DNA of 64,000 bases from positions 186,001 to 250,000 of the forward strand of contig WIXG01000005.1 of the NCBI GenBank assembly GCA_009869945.1, read 5' to 3'. Numbering within the stretch: the first letter of the stretch is position 1; the number at the start of each line of letters is the position of its first letter. The notes under the pieces were generated by a model, which made no database searches, was not told the origin of the DNA, and saw nothing but the letters and a program-made list of their open reading frames with translations. The stretch is from Mesaphorura yosii (lineage: Eukaryota; Arthropoda; Collembola; Poduromorpha; Tullbergiidae). A program made the position numbers and the translations under genes. Of this stretch, positions 49,163-62,100 are shown piece by piece.

Positions 49163-50087
49163 TGTTGGATTGTCTACCAAAATTCCAAACGCCGAGTCAA
49201 CCAGTAGCTGTCGTCTGGAATATTACATTGAATTATGCATTGCATTAGTTGCTAACAATTAATTATTATATTGGCGTCCCACGGGCGGCTACGGACGCCA
49301 AGAATCACTTAAGCCCGCCCTAGCTCCCTTATTTGTGCTTTCCAAGTTTGCAATCAAAATATTGTCTAGTTACTTACCACAGTCCTTAGCACCCTTAACG
49401 GCTGCGTTACTGGTCAAAGCACAGATTAATTGATCCACGGGCAGTATTTGAGTTCGGATTTAGTCGTAGTTAGCAGATATTCGAAGGAACCAAGAACTTT
49501 GATGCCGCTTCCAAGACGACTTTCGAAAAGAGTACGCATTTCACCAATTTGATGCTTCTTTTTTGCTCAAGCAGGCCCATGCATGGCGAGGGCATAGATG
49601 TCTCTTGGCTGCGTAGAACGAAGCAAGCAAGTAGAAACAAACGGCGGTCTTTGAAATCCGAAAGAACGAAGAGTCTCCAATCAGATCGAATGTTTACATG
49701 CAACTTGTGCTGGAACTGCTGGACCTTGACACTATTCCTCCAGCCGAAATGTATGCAGTCTTTCTGTGTACGTCGTGGACTTGGAGGGCTCGATTTTGAT
49801 CCGAAATTCGGTGTTTAAATAAAATTAAGTGCGATGATAGTTTGAGACTGGCGAGCTTGTGATAGAAGAGTGCTTTGACTATATTTTGAAGGAGGTTTCT
49901 CATGTTGGAGGGTAAGATTTATAAGACTTTGAGAATTCAGATTCAAATCTCGGGTTTTCTTTCATGCCATAAAGTAAGACTAATTTTGTCGCATTTACTC
50001 TGTACTACTTCACAGATCATTTGTTTCTGACTTCTAACTGCTTGGGTATGGGCCACTGCTGATTGATGGCATGTCTGTCGCCTGACA
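49163..50087. other. Divergent promoter region of mago and the PDZ gene
   Basis: Contains a 9-bp stem hairpin (49271-49301, listed separately). Frames on both strands at 49470-49818 look somewhat protein-like, but no family, start or splice set could be settled. Probably leader exons of the PDZ gene plus promoter sequence. Confidence 0.4.
49271..49301. repeat. Hairpin upstream of mago
   Basis: TTGGCGTCC at 49271-49279 is the exact reverse complement of GGACGCCAA at 49293-49301, with a GC-rich 13-base loop. It sits about 110 bp upstream of the mago ATG. Function unknown. Confidence 0.6.
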
Positions 50088-53000
50088 ATGTCGAGCAAAA
50101 CTATTGAATTGAGCGGACCTCCTTGGGGCTTCCGGATGTGCGGCGGAAGAGACACCAACCTACCGCTCAGGATAGCACGGGTCAGTCAGTGGTATTACGC
50201 CCCATAGCACCAATTTCTGTGATCTGTTTGATTTTACTCCATTTTAGGTCGATTTTGTAAATCAGTTGATGGCTTCAAAATTTTCGTGATTGAATGTATG
50301 ATTTTACAGTAGATAAATAAATAAATTATAGAGTATTCATTGCAAGTATTGCTTTTGTATTGTGCATGGTCTTATTTTTTGCAAATAAAGAGATTTCAGT
50401 TTTATTCTTTAGACTTGGCTAGTTTTCTTTTGCTTATTTTGCTGCAAAATTATAAAGCTTAGATAAGAGCACAAAGCATTTCCACATCCGCGAAAAAAAA
50501 CATAACGCGACCACCGCCGGCCGAAATCTAATAAATTGATCATGCTCAGCTCAGTCGGTTATCTTGGCGTTAATTTCAAATTGTAAATTGCTTCTTGGTT
50601 TCATTTTTTGCGGTAAATGATCTTCCATGCAGAGCATGTTGAATATTTCAATTTCAAGGTGAACGAATAATCGCGGCATGATGATAGGTTTGTGGTTGCG
50701 GTCAGATTTGTTTGTGTATGATCTCACTTGAATCAGCACAGAACACCAGTGGCCGGGCCCTGTTCCTCATACTTCATTACTGATTTCATGGCTAGGAATC
50801 GGGATCTGATTCATATGCACATATCAAATGAAAGTGTTCACTTTAAAACGCCCTCAGTGCTGCTTTCAACGTCAAGCTTCTACCATTTAGCGTTTCCAGA
50901 CTTTCATAATCATATTTCAAAATCGAAATTAAATACTTCCAGTGTTTCATTCGCACCGGGGCTGGAGCAAAGTATCAGTTTTCATTTTGTCTTGCTCATT
51001 TCATTTGCCCCTTCATTAAAGCATTCAACAGCTCGCCAAATGTAACCAGTCTGGAGTTGAAATTCTTTCCTCAATGCTATTGACATCACGGTTCCAACGA
51101 TATAGCAATTTGCGTGCAGGAATGCCGAATTGCTGCATGTATGGATCTGATCGAGTTAACATGATCTGATCAAAACTCCACTCACTGGTCATATGATGGA
51201 GCTATTTAACGTGGGCCGACCAGGACCGACACCAAAGTATAAAACATGAATAAGAAAGAGCACGTCACGCCATGAAATGAAATGCGAGTAATTCTTGACT
51301 GGACTGATCTGATTTCAGTTTTGTTTTATCCATAGCTAAACCCATACTTTACTGGCACCAACATCGAATTAGAGTCGTTGCGTGTCATTTACCCACATCG
51401 CGCTTCACTTTGCCAAATCATATCCGACAAGAAGACTCCCAAATTTTACGTTTTTCGTTTCTCATGTCAGAACTTTTCCACTTTCTTGATTTTATCAGTG
51501 CCAGGCTCCACCTTTTCATTTCGTTCCAATTTTCCTATTAAATCGCAAGCACACGAGTGCATACCGAAATAACGACTCGAGCCCACGACGTATAGCAGCG
51601 TATAAAGTGATATCAAAGTCTGGTTGCCAAAATTCTATCCCAAGACGATTTATCTTTACTCGGATCATAATATTAGTGTCTGAGGATTATTATTAGTGCA
51701 GGTCACCCACATTACAGATTACAACTACACTAAAAGCACCCTTTTCACTTCGAAGTGAAATTTTTCGGGCTCATTCGCCGACAGTTAGTTGATTTTTCAT
51801 TCTGCTAAAAGTGACATTATTTCAGTTCGCTCTGCACTCCGCTTCGAAATTCTTCCTCCATTTTGGCTTGGCTTTGGCCTTTTCTTCCTAGTACTTCTGC
51901 TCTCCACAAAGAGTTCAACGTTTTGGCCTTTGGAAATCCGTGTACCTTTCGTGCTCATAAATGTTGAAGTTTCTCCATAACCGGAAGAAGCAGCAGTACA
52001 ACGTAATTCTATTTAGCATACAATGAACGTACGCTCTTAATCTAATTCGTTTATTGGGAGTGACAGGTTTTTTCTGTACAGCTACATTAACAGAATTAAT
52101 ATGAAGCAGGCTGAGTGACAATATGTGTCATCAACGTAATAAACGTAACGAGGCGCACTTCTTTAGGCTCCCGTTTGCTTCATCTCACATTACATTAACC
52201 TCGCATGAAGCCTACAAGTCCGCGTCCGTGCCCGTGCGCGGCGCAGTAGTGGCTCTTATCACAATAATGTTTTGTTATCTCATTTTTCATTTTTTATTAT
52301 GCAATAAGTACTGAAAGCCCACCGGCCGAGCGAGTAAAGAAACCACGGACCACGACCACAGCTTATCATTAAATTGCATACTTTGTGGTTTGGTTGCTGA
52401 GTCTGTCAACGTCAGCCAGCGGCCAGCACTTTAATTACGGCCTGAGACTCCATTGTATTAGAAAGTACTCCTTTCTGAGCTCGTGTAGCACGTAGTCAAT
52501 CTAATCGCGCTGTCCCTGACGGTTCGTTGGTCAAAGAATCCGTGAATTCGTGTTGGTCGAGCTGTGGCTGTGTACCGTGGCCGTCGGCCCTGAATTGTGA
52601 CACTTTTTGAACTTGAACTCTTCAATGCAGGTGAACCCTGGCTCTTCAGCATCCAACAACGGGATTCGCGAAGGGGATCTGGTTACATCGCTCAATGGGG
52701 AAAACGTTGAGAATCTAACTAACCTGGAAGTGCAGTCAATTCTGAAAAATAGTGGACCTTCCATTACACTTGAACTAAAAAGTGCCAAACGTTTGTCTTC
52801 CGGGCAAATTACAGAAGGAATCGAAGGTAAGCTCTGTCTTAATTCATAATTATAATTACCTAAAAGTAATGCTCAGGTTGGTGCAAGCGATTTGCGAAGT
52901 ACTTCCGCATAAAAGACAAAATCACGAATTGTCGCCTTGAATGATAGTCGTGAACAATTGCGACACGAAACACGAGCGACACAAGCTTAAGCTTCGCAGA

Positions 53001-56000
53001 AATAAATGTCGTACACGCAAAGCAAAATGCTAACGCACTTCCAGTTCAGGGAGTGTCTTCCTAAAATTCGCTCAACTGAAATTCCTCTCTTCGTGCACTC
53101 ATTCCGCGTACCGTCAAACATAAAACATTAGCCACGGTGCTGATCGCTGGTGGTACTAATGTGATTTGTTTTGGAAATGCCAACGAAGGGTGTTCTTTCT
53201 TTTCCTTCTTGAGCATGCGAGCATGATACGCAGGTATTCCTCACAATTTTCCAGGCGTATGAGGAAACACAATGGAAAGCATAATAGAATTACGTCCTCC
53301 TTCTTTCTATTAGGCATGATCATGAATTGAATGTCATCATCATTACGATTACGGCCACGGCAAGGCAGCAGCCGGCAGTTGCTGAGTTTCAGTCGTAGCC
53401 AAGTGCACCTGTAAAACCACTTTAGTCTTTTGTTGCTCTCTCTGATTCACGATTCTCGATTCACGAGTGTATTAAGAGCAAACATTTATAAATGCAAGCC
53501 TGAAGTGTGTATTCTTTGTTAATTAGACGGATGCTTACGGCAGGCAGGTAGAAGTACGCTTACGGTTTAAGAAGTGCAAACACAAATACGAAAAATTGCT
53601 TTGTCGTTGTCGAAGATTACTCACCTCTAATCTTATCTTGATAAGACGTCGAACGAACTTGCGAGTTGCGAATACTGGCTGTGGTATTGCACTTGAACAA
53701 ATCTGCTAATAAAAGCGGAACCATTGTTATTGACAAGACTGGCAGCGTGATGTGTGTTCCTGTACGCGTGAAAACAATAGACTCATATGGCCAGTCTGGC
53801 ATTTGGGCATTCGCATTGTTCCTGCCATTGTGGCAACACACCACGAACAAGGCGATGGTGAAACACTTGTTCTGTTATGTAAATGAAGTGCAGCAACAGG
53901 AAAGGAGCAGCCAACGCGAAAGCAAAGGCGAAGGGTGGTAGATCGTTGAATTGAATTGAAATATTTGCAGTGAAGTGCATTCGCACTGCAGTGCAGGGCC
54001 AAAGCCAAGCCAAGCGGGCGAAGGCGACAGGAAAATGAATGAATTCTCATTTGTGAAGCAGGAGACGCGTAATTAGTACGCTGCTGTCCATGCTCACGGT
54101 TTCAATCAAGTTTTCTTATTACGACAGTGCGGTATAAATACCGTCATTACGTAATAATTGTATTCCATTACGCTACACCATTGCTCCAACTCAAGTACAA
54201 ACAAACACAGCGCCGGACAGCACTGCACGGCTCGGCGAATAAGCCACCCAATTGAATATCATTATCATTATAATTTGATTCTCGTCCGCAACATCGCATC
54301 GCAAGCAAGTGTATCTCGTCTCACACCGCTGTCGAGTGGACGGACTGGATACTGGATACGGATACCATTTTTTGCATGGCCTGTTAAAAATGAATCACTT
54401 CAAGCAGCTGTCTCTCAAATGAAGCTCAGATTGCCAGTGCAGCCTGGACTTTGCAAATATATACACAATTTAACCTAAATTCCTTATTTGCGTTATTATT
54501 TTGTGCCTGTGCCGTGTGTTTGCTTTCTGTTGCTGCATGTTAACTCAACTCAATTGTAGTGTAGTGCAGTCTCGCGTCTCATGTCTCAAGTTCATCCTCT
54601 AATTCAGTTTCGTAAATTGTTCAACTTTTTAACTCGACCTTTGCACATTCATTGTGTGTGCAAGATACAACAATGCGGGTGCATAACATTAATATTATTG
54701 CCTGTGCAAGTTTCCTTTTTCATTTCTCCACATAAATTACAAACACACAAATTGGTTTTGCGATGTGCTCAGTGTGTCGTCGAATTTATTAGTGTAAACA
54801 TCTCAAGTGCACTTTCGTGGTTTCGTCCGTTCAAGTTCACGTACTGCTAAAATGTTCAAAGTATTCAATTCACTTCGTATGCGACGGCGGTCGTCAAAAA
54901 AGTCAAAGAAGAAGTCTCAAAGTGAACCCGCTTTGGATTTGGGTATGTGAACTCTAAATGGCTCACATTGTTCTGTTCTTGAACGCAAGAACACAAGAAC
55001 ACGAGAGTTGACGTGTCGTATTTATACTGACGCTTGTATTTTCGAAAGTTTTGCACAACCATTTGCAATTATTTGGCACAAAATTATCCCGATTCAATTT
55101 TATGGACGTGTGAGAATGACGCTCCAATTTTCCAATTTCACACAAAAGTACTGTTAGCGTGGAAGGCTGATGCCATGACTGGGCTCATTATTGTTGTAAT
55201 AATATCCTGCTCGTAAATTTGTGTTTTAGAGCAATTTTGAAGCATGCGACCAGAAGTTAGCCAGTAACACATGGCTTGCATGTTTAGCATTGGATTGTTG
55301 CGAGAATTCTGAGCCTGAGCTTCGCGTGGTCTCATTTTGTTTGTTGAAAGTCGAAAGTGCAAAAATCATCACTTGAAATGATGAGCTGATCATCAGTGAA
55401 CGAAATCAGGTCCAGTTGATTTTATTTGTGTTTGCCATACATTCGTATCATCGCAAAAGGCAAATACCAAATATATGAATTGAATGACTCAGGCCTTGGC
55501 TTCAGTCAACCTTTTAGGTCGTGGATTAGTAGAACAAGTGAGAGTGCCGCGGAATATATCCAGTGGGCTCATGATCACGAAACCGATTAAGCGAGTTTGG
55601 TGGCCTACTGAACACACACATCGAAAGTTCAATAGGATGCGATGAGGTCACGAATTTATACGAAGAAGAATGTGCATAGGCAGGCATGAATACTAGAGAA
55701 ATGATTATCATAAATTATGTGGATCCGGGTTGATTGTTTTCCGTATTTGATTAGAAATCTAATGGATTATGGTCAAAATCTCATTATTTAAGAGCTCCAA
55801 TTACAAAAATTACAAAATCCTATTAGTTCATGTTGCAGATGAGTGTTCCATAATTATGCCTCAGCTGCTTCCAGAATTGCTCTATAATTTTATTCCATCC
55901 TCAAGAATTGAGAGTGCAGGTTAAAAAAATGTCACGAGGAAGGAAACTGCGTGCTATAATTCAGAAGATTATCATTAACATGTAATTAAGGAAATACAAT

Positions 56001-59000
56001 CTCCTCGCGTGTTTTGAGTGGTACGCTTTCTAGACAAAGAATTCACAACGCTGAGATTGAGTTTGCGAAAATAGGGAAGATATGCACATAATGCCGAGAG
56101 ATTTCCTTAAATATGAGTTGATCTTCACAAAAGATAGTTTCGGATTTACAAACGCGTAGAATGAAGCGGTCATTGCAGATTTTTCCTCCTAAGATGTTAC
56201 TGATATTAATGTTAATTTGAAGGACCATTTTAAAGGAGAGGGGAAAGGATTGAAAACGTAGGAGAGTGTGCAAAATGCCGCAGAGCAACAAATGAAGCGT
56301 CAGTCTCTTGTTTGAGTTATTTAGCAGTACAAATTTTCAACTGCCAAATTCCATTTCTGTCAGAATAAAAAAAATGTTAATCCACTCCGTAAAATTAGAT
56401 TTACGAGTTGCCTTTTCGGGCCGCGGACGTAATAATTCATATTTTAACCAGCCAGTTTACCAATCAATGACCAGTTTGAAGTTATGACTCATGACATTTT
56501 TTCATTTCCGAGCAAAGATTTTAACACTTCGACGTGCCAAATGAGTTGATACTTGTGCGGATACTCAGGCACTCTTAATTATATGCACGAGCATGGCCTG
56601 TTTCTGCCCGTGCAGGCGCGGCGCAGGAGAGGTGAATGCGATACGTGGAAGCGGTGTAAATCACTTCCTCGATGACTGAGCCATCATTATTACATCCTGA
56701 CGACGCCTCAGAGTGCGTTTGCGTTTGTGCATGGCTGGCACGGACACATGGAACCCGGACTGTGAGGTGTAGTTGATTTACCCATAGAAAAGCGCACATA
56801 TCATTAAAAGATGTAATTAAAGTTCTGCACGCAAAAAATAAAGATTGATTGATGATACTTCCCAAATGAAATTACTTTCGTCTGACCCTCTTCCATTTCA
56901 TTCCGGTGTTCAGCGAATTATTTTTGTGACTGTCGACTGCGATTTGACCTCGTACGCATAAACAAAGGCGATGCCCATCCATGCTGATTTGCTGATGTTG
57001 CTGATGCGAGATGACATTCTTTTTAGAGCAACACGTGAACTTAAGCTCATTCAGTCTGGCTACCTGTCGCTTTCGTTGTCGCTACCTGTGCGTTTGGCGA
57101 TTAAAGTCTCTTCCTGTGAGTCCTGCCTTGTTGTCCACCACGAAACTTCATTCAAAACAAATTTGCTTGGATGATTTTACACGAATCGAGGAATGTTTGC
57201 AGACTTCAACACTTAAAATAGAGACAGAAATAATTTCCTTTAATAACCCGTATTTCCGTTCAGGTCCATAATAACAAATCGTCAATGTAATTCTAATTCT
57301 TCTCATGCATGTCGTTCGTGTGCGATTCCTCCCAGAAATGCCACCGACGACCATCCTCATTGTCGTCATTGTCCGTCTCTTCGCTTTATGACAAACGGAT
57401 GGATTTCATGATCGCGTTGATCGCGCAGACAAGGCAAAAAGACAATCTCATTAAAATCATGTAATGTGATTTGTGAAACGCAAAATTTATTCACAGTCGT
57501 GAAAATCTCATCATCACGGTCAACCGTGCCTTTTGCAGTTGGCATTTGCTCGTTTCGCTGTGTACTCGGTGCCGTTGTTTCATTGTCGTCTCGTCGTTGA
57601 CCAAATCGGTTGGCTCTCATTTCGGAAATTAAAGCAGATTTTAATTTATTTATTTCTGCTCGACTGCTCACTGCTCTACCCACCAAATTTTCACATTCCT
57701 TTTTTATTGGGAAATGTGACATTCCAGCACACACATAAAATTGTCAACATTAATTGTGCTGGTTAACAAGCAGTTGAAAAAAGAAAGACCTTCACGAGCT
57801 CCATTAATATTCAACAATACGACGACGCGACACAAATTCATTCCTCTGTGGCAGCAGTAGCAAAAGTCGATTAAACAAGTCCACCTGACGCACAGTGTAA
57901 ATTGTGTCGTAAATAGGATACGACTTCCTCGAAAGTAAAAACGTGCTTCTGATGACTCTGATTGCGTAATCTTGATTTCATTTCCATTGCATTGGGCAGG
58001 TACAGCTGGGCCTGGGTCTGGTGATAGTAATCTTGCTGCTGCAAACGACGCCGCAGCCTCTGCCGTCTCACAACAGCCTGACGCTGCTCCCTCGACCAGT
58101 GATTCAACTCGCTCGGTGCTCGTGATCGAAGAGAAACTTACAGCGTCTGGATCTCCAGCATTAGCGTCTCCTGAGAAAGTCGCGAGAGAAAATTCACCGA
58201 TTAAGAAATCAAAAAGAAAATTTGGATTTTCGAGAGACAGCAAATCAAAGAGCAAGAGCAAGCGTGAGTCAGCAAAAAGTGAGGAACACCAAAGCGCTAC
58301 TGAAAGCCCGACGCAGCAAAAGCAGAAGGAAGAAGGTAAGAAACGAGATACTTCTTTGTTCACTCCACTCATTAGCACAGTGACGGCGACATTCCGACTG
58401 TTAACACGGTCCATTTCAAGACGCGGAGGTCCGTATACGGTTGTAATTAGAACAATAGTACAAATGTTTGAATAGGCCATAAACCAAGCCAAGCCATTTA
58501 CACTTTGCTTTCTGTAGTTGAGGCTGTAAATAATTTGAGGAAACACATTTTGCCACGAGTTGGTTTCATTTTGTTTACGTTACAATTGCAATTGCAGGCT
58601 GCCAAATGCATTTGATCTTGATCTCGATTGCTTTTTACTGTAATTTTTATTGTTTTTGCATCACGCAATAGCTCAAGTAGTAGCAATATTGTTTGCCAGC
58701 TCGTAGTAATTTTGGTTTTATTTTGAATTGGTTGGGCGCTTAGCCGGTAGCTCGAGTAGATTCTGTGAGTGCATTCTTCACAAAAACGGCTCGTACGGCT
58801 ACGGATCAATTGATAACTGCCATCCGTCGACTACAGAATCAAGAATTCGAGTGGACAAGCCAACGACAGCAACAACAACGCGAAAAGACTCAAAAGACAT
58901 GAACTCCATTCGAAAAATGGTGCTTAACCCGGAGCCCAACAACAATGTAGTTAAAAATGGTGATGGTTCTCGTTCGGGTTCCGCGCATGGTGGTGGCAAG

Positions 59001-59163
59001 GGGCAAGATGATAATTATGACCGTGCAGCGAGTGGTGACGGGAAAAGGAACTCTCTGCTTGGCGACATTATCGCCGAACTCGATGATCTTCTGGACGATT
59101 CATTCTTTGCTGCGACAAATGAGCCTGAAGAATGTGACTGCAGCCGATATTTTAGCAGCGAAG
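50088..59163 (+). CDS. PDZ-domain protein of the Zasp/PDLIM type, 5' part
   Basis: Exons 50088-50180 (phase 0 out), 52631-52826 (phase 1 out), 58000-58335 (phase 1 in and out) and 58744-59163 (phase 1 in and out); the gene probably continues beyond the window. Exons 1 and 2 together make one PDZ domain of about 80 residues from the start Met. It has SGPPWGFRMCGGRD, the Zasp/PDLIM/synaptopodin form of the carboxylate loop, then VNPGSSA, IREGDLVTSLNGENVENLT and SITLELK. Exon 3 is Ala/Ser-rich, then strongly basic (KKSKRKFGF, KSKSKSKRE). Exon 4 is low-complexity with DIIAELDDLLDDSFF near its end. No LIM domain or ZM motif is visible in the window, so membership in the Zasp family is inferred from the PDZ alone. 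Such proteins anchor to alpha-actinin at Z-discs or the cytoskeleton. Introns are 2.5, 5.2 and 0.4 kb. Confidence 0.8.
50181..52630. other. Intron 1 of the PDZ gene
   Basis: 2.45 kb A/T-rich intron splitting the PDZ domain after the second beta-strand. Frames such as 50728-51045 have no domain. Nothing else seen. Confidence 0.55.
52827..54851. other. Intron 2 of the PDZ gene, upstream of alternative exon
   Basis: Holds a TATAAATA at 54133-54140 that might serve the alternative first exon at 54852. Remaining open frames on both strands (53617-54050) are chance. Confidence 0.45.
54133..54140 (+). promoter_or_regulatory. TATA box candidate for the internal promoter
   Basis: TATAAATA about 710 bp upstream of the alternative start at 54852. 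The distance would require a long leader or a spliced leader, so the link is tentative. Confidence 0.25.
54852..54942 (+). CDS. Alternative first exon of the PDZ gene
   Basis: ATG at 54852 opens 30 codons of a highly basic sequence (MFKVFNSLRMRRRSS, then KKSKKKSQSEPALDL) and one base of the next codon, ending at a good GTATGT donor at 54943. The phase-1 exit matches the phase-1 entry of the exon at 58000 exactly. Used as a first exon, it would replace the PDZ domain with a short polybasic head before the common Ser/Lys-rich region. No acceptor is needed if transcription starts within intron 2. Confidence 0.6.
54943..57999. other. Intron before the common exons of the PDZ gene
   Basis: Three kilobases of A/T-rich DNA. 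Frames at 56575-56865 (minus), 56971-57271 and 57366-57734 (minus) lack domains or consistent splice phases; I see nothing supported. Confidence 0.5.
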
Positions 59164-62100
59164 GTTTGAATTCACTTTCATTTTGCTTGTATTTTAGGTT
59201 TAAGCTTGCTTAAATTGAGTTTTCGAGCATCTTTGCTTGTGAATGTTAAGTTATGATGTATTCGCACACTTCTATGCATTGCTTATTGCTCGAATGTAAA
59301 ACAGTAGCGTCGTGACAGGCTTGCTTGCTGGGTTCGACCCATTTGCAGCTGCTTAATTCTGAGAATTGCTGACACTAAACAGAGAAACACTCAGCTCGAC
59401 TCCACTCGTGAAATCAATGGCCCATGCCCCATAAAAATTCTTGGAAAGACTAAAGGCCCGTATCAGTGTGTGAATATCACTTGTTTACGTTTTTCGCAAT
59501 ATTTCTCGTATCGACTGGTGCTTTACGCGATAGCTTTCAGGTTTGCATTTCAGTACGAACTTCACTGTAAAATTTATTGCTGCTATTAAATTAGTTACAG
59601 CACAGCAGCAACAGCTTTCCATCTGGCCTTTAACAGTTTGGTGGAGAAGCACGAAAGAAATTCCAGACACCTATGACTTACGACCTTGAATCTGGAATGT
59701 GCAAAAATTATAAATTGCGCGAATGGCGAATGCGAATGTGTTCCTCTACAATTTCATCCAGAGACAGCTCATTTCTGTGTGTTTAATTTAGCACGGGTAA
59801 TTTCATTACTTTTGCAAATGTGAACAACTCAGTTGGAGACTCGCGGTTCGTAGAGACAAGAAACAAGCTTCACGTTCCAAACTGTTCGCTAACACAGATT
59901 TATGATCATTACGTTCATTGTATTAATTTATGCAGTCACTTTGGGTTAGTAAATGTGACCATTTCTTTTCGCGCACACGATTTACATAGTGCAGTCATCG
60001 TTATCGTAATTCTATCAAATCCAAAGTGACAGGATGAACAAGTGTGTTTTACAAGAGCAAATAATCTGATTGTCTGCGTGCCAGTTTAGCTATGAGACGA
60101 TCTGGTGTCTGATGCTGGTGTTGGTGCGCTTCGCTGTCTGCATAAAGCGGATAAAATAAAATATAAAAGAGTGGCAAGAAAGAGTTAAGTTCATCATGCA
60201 GCTTGTCATTAGAATCAGGCGAAATGGTTTCTATGAAGGTATTTACTTTTCGTAACGAGAATTACACTTTACATTATAAACATTACGGTTTAACTCACGT
60301 CATAAACACTTTCTGCGATGCGCACTCAATCTTTGAATGACCAGTCATTCGTCGGTACGGATTAAATTAAGATTGCAGTTTAACGAAGGAGAAGGCTAAA
60401 TGTATCAAGGAGCCATAAAATCCAACTTGTTGCGGGAGTCTGCTCTAAGTAAGAACTTCATTATGAATTGGCTTCTGCAACGTTCGGTTTCGGGTTCCAG
60501 TTGTGTTAATTGATTAACAAGGATGATGATTTCATTCAATTTACACTTCGGCCAATCACCACGTTGCACTTTGATAAGAGGCAGCAATTAATTAAGATGA
60601 CACGCACGTGGTGCATTGGCGGAAGCGAACAAGGTGATTCGGCTCCATATGATTGTTGGCTTTGGTGGATGATGGAGATGTTTACTTTTACTTTACCTGT
60701 GCCAGCTCGCTGTCGGGAAGGTTTTAAGGTCAGCGGAAGTGGCTGGGCTTTAAAAGTATAATGCCGAATTCTCTCTCTCGTAGGTTACTAAGAAGTACGT
60801 TTTGATAAACAGTGGAAGGAGCAAGGTAGTGGCAAATCTCATTGAGCAGGCACGAGCAGAGCATTTTGGACAGGCAGAAGCAACAGCAGATGGTCATGGA
60901 CTCTTTCACGTCCAGCTGTCTCATGCAATTAGAACCTGTACGTACGCGTACGGAAACTCTTGCTAAAAACTCTTCATGTGAGACTTTTGCCTTGTAATCA
61001 TCCCACCATGGCCATGACACCTCTTAATTGTTTACTTAATCCATACTCCATGCTCCGCGTCTGAGAGAATATCAAGTTCACAGGTAAACACAAAACAGAC
61101 GCGAAAAGTCACTAGAAAAAAACAAGCTGCTCTGGCGCTGCCTCATACTTGAATTTATTCGTTCTAATCTGGCAATAAAATAGCTCGGTATCTATTTTAA
61201 CTGGCGTTTTGTTTTTAGTAGCGAGAGAAAGAATTTGCTGTCTCAATTGGCTGCGACGAGATAACAAGAAGTAAATGTTAATGACTTTTTCATGCACCGA
61301 GAAAATGAACGAAGCTCAGTTGCGTTGCTACAAAAGCAAAACAATTTCAAGAAATTCTTTCAATATCAACCCTAAATCACGTATTACGAGTACAAACACA
61401 AGAGACACGCAGACGAAGACATTCTGTACTGGAAAAGATGCATATTTTAAACCGCGTTCCATCGTTGACGTTTGAATTTGACTCTTCTGCTCGTCGGAGT
61501 CTGTTGACTCTTTCTTACTACAAAACGAAGTTTCTTACGTTTGAGGTTTAATGCGACTGACTATACGAGCTTACGCTGAGAAAGCAGCTTGCTCGAGTTC
61601 GCTCTCGCGCGTGGTAACACAGAATGAAACACACACAGAAATTGTTTCGTAGAAGATGTAGACGTAAAAAATACAAATAGTTTGGTTCATGGAACTTTGC
61701 ATACACAAGAAGGGCATTATTATAACGTTAAACCGGGTAGCACGAGCACCGTGAAGTGAGCGCAATGCATTTCATTTCCATGAGAATGGAATTAGAGATC
61801 TGCCGTTCTAAATTTAGCCTTGGCCCATCTTTGTCATAAAAATAGACATTTTGTACATTTGAGAAAATCTTCTTGAGCAGAACGGAGCGAGCAGGGAAAA
61901 CACGTTCACACAGCACGAGCGTGAATGGTGAATGTTACTCTGTTCGGCGCATTAAGTGCATGGTTGTAATTTCTGGAAAGGGTAGAAACCCGAAGTCGAA
62001 GTCTTCTCTCATACAAGCGTTTAGCGTGTAGAAGGAAATCCAAAGTACAACATTACAAATACAATGCAAAACTTCCACACGTATGCGTGCATGCATTTAA

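Noticed and set aside
49470-49818. Protein-like frames on both strands between mago and the PDZ gene, one with a faint resemblance to a BAG-domain helix
   Set aside because: Strand, frame and splice sites could not be settled and the resemblance is only a few residues.
57366-57734. 122-codon minus-strand open frame
   Set aside because: Protein-like composition, but no start context, splice partner or recognised motif; lies in an intron of the PDZ gene.
57704-58546. 280-codon minus-strand open frame
   Set aside because: It is largely antisense to the exon at 58000-58335 of the PDZ gene, whose splice borders and phase are coherent.
59325-59345. GGTTCGACCC, resembling a tRNA B box
   Set aside because: No A box, no acceptor stem and no cloverleaf can be formed around it.
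60196-60238. 14-codon ATG frame exiting in phase 1, a further first-exon candidate
   Set aside because: Too short; a GT in the right phase after so few codons is expected by chance.
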